In this document: positions 60,793 through 64,000 of the stretch, piece after piece
How positions within the stretch are numbered: position 1 is the stretch's first letter
How the letters are laid out: each line of letters starts with the position of its first letter
DNA from: Rhodanobacter sp. Root480
GTDB lineage: Bacteria; Pseudomonadota; Gammaproteobacteria; Xanthomonadales; Rhodanobacteraceae
DNA length: 64,000 bases
Direction of reading: 5' to 3'
Assembly (NCBI RefSeq): GCF_001426645.1
Contig: NZ_LMEX01000001.1
Span: 572,755 to 636,754 of the forward strand
Position numbers and translations under genes: made by a program
Notes under the pieces: generated by a model
What the model saw: the letters and a program-made list of their open reading frames with translations, nothing else
Databases searched by the model: none
What the model was told of the DNA's origin: nothing

Positions 60793-61920
60793 ATGCCCAT
60801 TCCCGCTCTGCTTGCCCTCGAAGACGGCAGCCTGTTTCATGGTCATGCCGCCGGCGCCAACGGTGAAACCGTTGGCGAAGTGGTGTTCAACACGGCGATG
60901 ACGGGTTACCAGGAGATCCTCACCGATCCCTCCTATGCGCGGCAGATGGTCACCTTGACCTATCCGCACGTGGGCAACACCGGCGTGAACGCCGAAGACG
61001 TCGAGTCCGGCAAGGTGCAAGCCGCCGGCCTGATCGTGCGCGACGTGCCGCGTCGCGCCAGTAACTGGCGCTGCAATGAAGGCCTGTCCGATTACCTGAA
61101 ACGCCACGACGTCGTGGCCATTGCCGGCATCGACACGCGCCGCCTCACCCGCATCCTGCGCGTCAAGGGCGCGCTGTCCGGCTGCATCGTGGCGGGCGAG
61201 CAGATCGATGCGGAGGCGGCACTGGCCAGCGCGCGCGGGTTTGCCGGCCTGAACGGCATGGATCTGGCCAAAGTGGTGAGCACGCGTGAATCGTATGTGT
61301 GGAACGAAGGCATTTACGATCTCGATCGCACCACCTTCAACCAGCCGGCAAAGCGTTTCAAGGTCGTCGCCTACGACTTCGGCACCAAGCTCAACATCCT
61401 GCGCCTGCTGGCCGAACAGGGTTGCGAAGTGACCGTGGTACCGGCGCAGACACCGGCCGCCGATGTGCTGGCGATGAAACCCGACGGCGTGTTTCTCTCC
61501 AACGGCCCCGGTGATCCGGCCGCGTGTGACTACGCCATCGAGGCGACGCGCGCGTTCCTGGAGGCGAAGATTCCCCTGTTCGGCATCTGCCTCGGCCATC
61601 AGTTGATGGGCCTGGCGCTGGGCGCGCGCACCGTGAAGATGAAGTTCGGCCATCACGGCGCCAATCACCCGGTGAAGGATCTGGACGACGGCCGCGTGCT
61701 GATCACCTCGCAGAACCACGGCTTCGCCGTTGATCCGGCCACGCTGCCGGCGAACGCCCGCGTCACCCACACCTCGCTGTTCGACGGTTCGCTGCAGGGT
61801 TTTGCGCTCACCGATCGTCCCGCGTTCTGTTTCCAGGGCCATCCGGAAGCGAGCCCCGGCCCGCTGGACGTCGGCTATTTGTTCAAGCGGTTTGCCGCAC
61901 TGATGGAGGAGGCCCGCTGA
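60793..61920 (+). CDS. carA: Carbamoyl-phosphate synthase small subunit
   Basis: 375 aa from the ATG at 60793 ([17 protein letters not shown]). The class I glutamine amidotransferase site is intact: Cys266 in [10 protein letters not shown], His350 and Glu352 in GHPEASPG. It releases ammonia from glutamine for the large subunit, feeding arginine and pyrimidine synthesis. The stop overlaps the carB start (TGATG). The 214-base leader (60579-60792) shows no clear attenuator or known riboswitch. Confidence 0.98.
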   Translation: MPIPALLALEDGSLFHGHAAGANGETVGEVVFNTAMTGYQEILTDPSYARQMVTLTYPHVGNTGVNAEDVESGKVQAAGLIVRDVPRRASNWRCNEGLSDYLKRHDVVAIAGIDTRRLTRILRVKGALSGCIVAGEQIDAEAALASARGFAGLNGMDLAKVVSTRESYVWNEGIYDLDRTTFNQPAKRFKVVAYDFGTKLNILRLLAEQGCEVTVVPAQTPAADVLAMKPDGVFLSNGPGDPAACDYAIEATRAFLEAKIPLFGICLGHQLMGLALGARTVKMKFGHHGANHPVKDLDDGRVLITSQNHGFAVDPATLPANARVTHTSLFDGSLQGFALTDRPAFCFQGHPEASPGPLDVGYLFKRFAALMEEAR

Positions 61921-64000
61921 TGGCCAAGCGTACCGATCTCAAGAGCATTCTCGTCATTGGCGCCGGCCCGATAGTGATCGGCCAGGCCTGCGAGTTCGAC
62001 TACTCCGGCGCCCAGGCATGCAAGGCGCTGAAGGAGGAGGGCTTCCGGGTCATCCTGGTGAACTCCAATCCCGCCACCATCATGACTGACCCGGAAACCG
62101 CCGACGCGGTCTACATCGAGCCGATCAACTGGCAGACGGTGGAGCACATCATTGCCAAGGAGCGCCCCGACGCCGTGCTGCCCACGATGGGAGGCCAGAC
62201 GGCCCTCAATTGCGCGCTCGACCTGGCCGATCACGGGGTGCTGGAGAAGTACAACGTCGAGCTGATCGGCGCGCGGCGCGATGCCATCCGCATGGCGGAG
62301 GACCGCGAGTTGTTCAAGCAGGCGATGACCGACATCGGGCTGGAAAGCCCGCGCTCCGGCGTGGCCAAGAATTTCGAGCATGCGCTGGAGATCCAGGCCG
62401 AACTGGGCTTCCCCGCCATCATCCGGCCCAGCTTCACGCTGGGCGGTTCCGGCGGCGGCATCGCCTACAACAAGGAAGAGTTCGAGGTCATCGTCAAGCG
62501 TGGCCTGGAGCTTTCGCCAACGAACGAAGTGCTGATCGACGAATCCCTGCTGGGCTGGAAGGAATTCGAGATGGAAGTGGTTCGCGACACCGCGGACAAC
62601 TGCATCATCATCTGCGCCATCGAGAACCTCGATCCGATGGGCGTGCACACGGGCGACTCGATCACCGTGGCGCCGGCGCAGACGCTTACCGACAAGGAAT
62701 ACCAGCGCCTGCGTGACGCGTCGATCGCGGTGTTGCGCAAGATCGGCGTGGATACCGGCGGCTCCAACGTGCAGTTCGGCATCAACCCCGATACCGGCCG
62801 CGTGGTGGTGATCGAGATGAACCCGCGCGTATCGCGTTCGTCGGCGTTGGCTTCCAAGGCCACCGGCTTCCCGATCGCCAAGGTCGCCGCGAAACTGGCG
62901 GTGGGCTATACGCTGGACGAGTTGAAGAACGACATCACCGGTGGCCTGACGCCGGCATCGTTCGAGCCGACCATCGATTACGTGGTCACCAAGATTCCGC
63001 GTTTTGCGTTCGAGAAATTCCCGTCGGCGGATGCCCGGCTCACCACCCAGATGAAGTCGGTGGGCGAGGTGATGGCGATCGGCCGTACCTTCCACGAGTC
63101 GCTGCAGAAAGCGTTGCGCGGGTTGGAAATCGGCAAGACCGGACTCAACCCGACCGGGCTGGATATCAGCACCGAAGACGGCCTGGCCACGCTGAAGCGC
63201 GAATTGCGCGAGCCGCGGCCGGACCGCGTGTTCCATTTGGCCGACGCGTTCCGTGCCGGCCTGTCGCTGGAGGAAGTATTCAACCTCAGCCGGGTCGACC
63301 CGTGGTTCCTGGCCGCGTTCGAGGACATCGTGCTGACCGAGGGCGAAGTAGCGGCTCAAGGCGTCACCGCGCTGGACGAGCCGCGGCTGCGTGAACTGAA
63401 GCGGCTCGGTTTCTCCGATGCGCGGCTGGCCGAGCTGCTCGGCTCCGACGAGGCTGCCGTGCGGCACCTGCGCCACACGCTGGGCGTGCGCCCGGTATAC
63501 AAGCGCGTGGACTCCTGCGCGGCCGAGTTCGCCACCAGCACTGCCTACATGTATTCGACCTACGAGGAAGAGTGCGAAGCCGAGCCGACCAACCGCGACA
63601 AGATCATCGTGCTGGGCGGCGGTCCGAACCGCATCGGGCAGGGCATCGAGTTCGACTATTGCTGCGTGCATGCCTCGCTGGCGCTGCGCGAGGATGGCTA
63701 TGAAACCATCATGGTCAACTGCAATCCGGAAACCGTGTCCACCGACTACGACACGTCGGATCGCTTGTACTTCGAGCCGCTGACGCTGGAAGACGTGCTG
63801 GAAATTGTGGAGCTGGAAAAACCCAAGGGCGTGATCGTGCAGTACGGCGGCCAAACCCCGCTGAAACTGGCGCGTGCGCTGGAAGCGGCGGGCGTGCCGA
63901 TCATCGGCACCAGCCCGGACAGCATCGACCTGGCCGAGGACCGTGAGCGGTTCCAGCAGATGATCGAGAAGATCGGCCTGAAACAGCCGTCCAATCGCAC
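61920..64000 (+). CDS. carB: Carbamoyl-phosphate synthase large subunit, first ~693 codons (3' end outside window)
   Basis: The ATG at 61920 overlaps the carA stop. The frame stays open to the window end. The first synthetase half is complete: [41 protein letters not shown]-grasp loop, [20 protein letters not shown]; the oligomerisation region follows, and the second half starts with [20 protein letters not shown] near residue 560. About 380 residues, including the allosteric MGS-like domain, are missing because of truncation by the window. It makes carbamoyl phosphate with CarA. Confidence 0.97.
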   Translation, partial: MAKRTDLKSILVIGAGPIVIGQACEFDYSGAQACKALKEEGFRVILVNSNPATIMTDPETADAVYIEPINWQTVEHIIAKERPDAVLPTMGGQTALNCALDLADHGVLEKYNVELIGARRDAIRMAEDRELFKQAMTDIGLESPRSGVAKNFEHALEIQAELGFPAIIRPSFTLGGSGGGIAYNKEEFEVIVKRGLELSPTNEVLIDESLLGWKEFEMEVVRDTADNCIIICAIENLDPMGVHTGDSITVAPAQTLTDKEYQRLRDASIAVLRKIGVDTGGSNVQFGINPDTGRVVVIEMNPRVSRSSALASKATGFPIAKVAAKLAVGYTLDELKNDITGGLTPASFEPTIDYVVTKIPRFAFEKFPSADARLTTQMKSVGEVMAIGRTFHESLQKALRGLEIGKTGLNPTGLDISTEDGLATLKRELREPRPDRVFHLADAFRAGLSLEEVFNLSRVDPWFLAAFEDIVLTEGEVAAQGVTALDEPRLRELKRLGFSDARLAELLGSDEAAVRHLRHTLGVRPVYKRVDSCAAEFATSTAYMYSTYEEECEAEPTNRDKIIVLGGGPNRIGQGIEFDYCCVHASLALREDGYETIMVNCNPETVSTDYDTSDRLYFEPLTLEDVLEIVELEKPKGVIVQYGGQTPLKLARALEAAGVPIIGTSPDSIDLAEDRERFQQMIEKIGLKQPSNR

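Overview
The window comes from a high-GC gammaproteobacterium, most likely of the Lysobacterales (Xanthomonadales), and within it closest in feel to Rhodanobacteraceae (Rhodanobacter/Dyella/Luteibacter-like). This rests on the divergent recN / hrcA-grpE-dnaK-dnaJ-dapB-(cation transporter)-carA-carB arrangement, a FabV-type enoyl-ACP reductase, a large carbohydrate-type TonB receptor, REP/REPIN sequences typical of the group, and GC-rich codon use outside one island. The genus is inference.

Layout. 1-1694: 3' end of cutC and fabV. 1718-5845: a markedly lower-GC island that reads as an integron gene-cassette array without an integrase in view. It has three well-formed attC sites, a truncated fourth, and cassettes for an unknown protein, a secreted protein, a HEPN-type protein, and a two-gene cassette (Fe(II)/2OG oxygenase plus HEPN/zinc-ribbon protein). 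5852-19596: accessory metabolism and stress genes (GNAT, GFA protein, MFS transporter, an Lrp/GST pseudogene scar, lipoprotein MsrA, Gfo/Idh/MocA oxidoreductase, GT2, aldo/keto reductase, XRE regulator with divergent SDR, two zinc proteases flanking a REP doublet, TDT transporter). 19721-33751: glycan and envelope genes (large glycoside hydrolase with a LacI-type operator, MFS exporter, YbdG-like channel, LysR/MBL pair, EEP hydrolase, TonB receptor, GH30 enzyme).

33758-41705: RidA, pirin with divergent LysR, a small Cys-tailed protein, a REPIN, then a minus-strand run of LysR - borosin-type alpha-N-methyltransferase - short precursor-like protein - TPR/GGDEF protein, followed by a second LysR/MBL pair. 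The methyltransferase keeps the active-site signature of the fungal borosin enzymes, so this is a candidate split-borosin RiPP locus and the most interesting system in the window. 41709-50842: housekeeping and envelope genes (methyltransferase, MATE exporter, small TTG-start protein, ThpR, an L,D-transpeptidase/M23/L,D-transpeptidase cluster, DUF72, CycA, DksA-like zinc finger). 50885-64000: recN, then the heat-shock cluster with a good sigma-32 promoter before dnaK, dapB, a yybP-ykoY (Mn2+) riboswitch with terminator in front of a CaCA-family transporter, a 2OG oxygenase, carA and the first two thirds of carB.

No tRNA, rRNA, CRISPR array, phage or complete insertion sequence was recognised. 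Many very long open frames antisense to real genes are GC-bias shadows and are left out.
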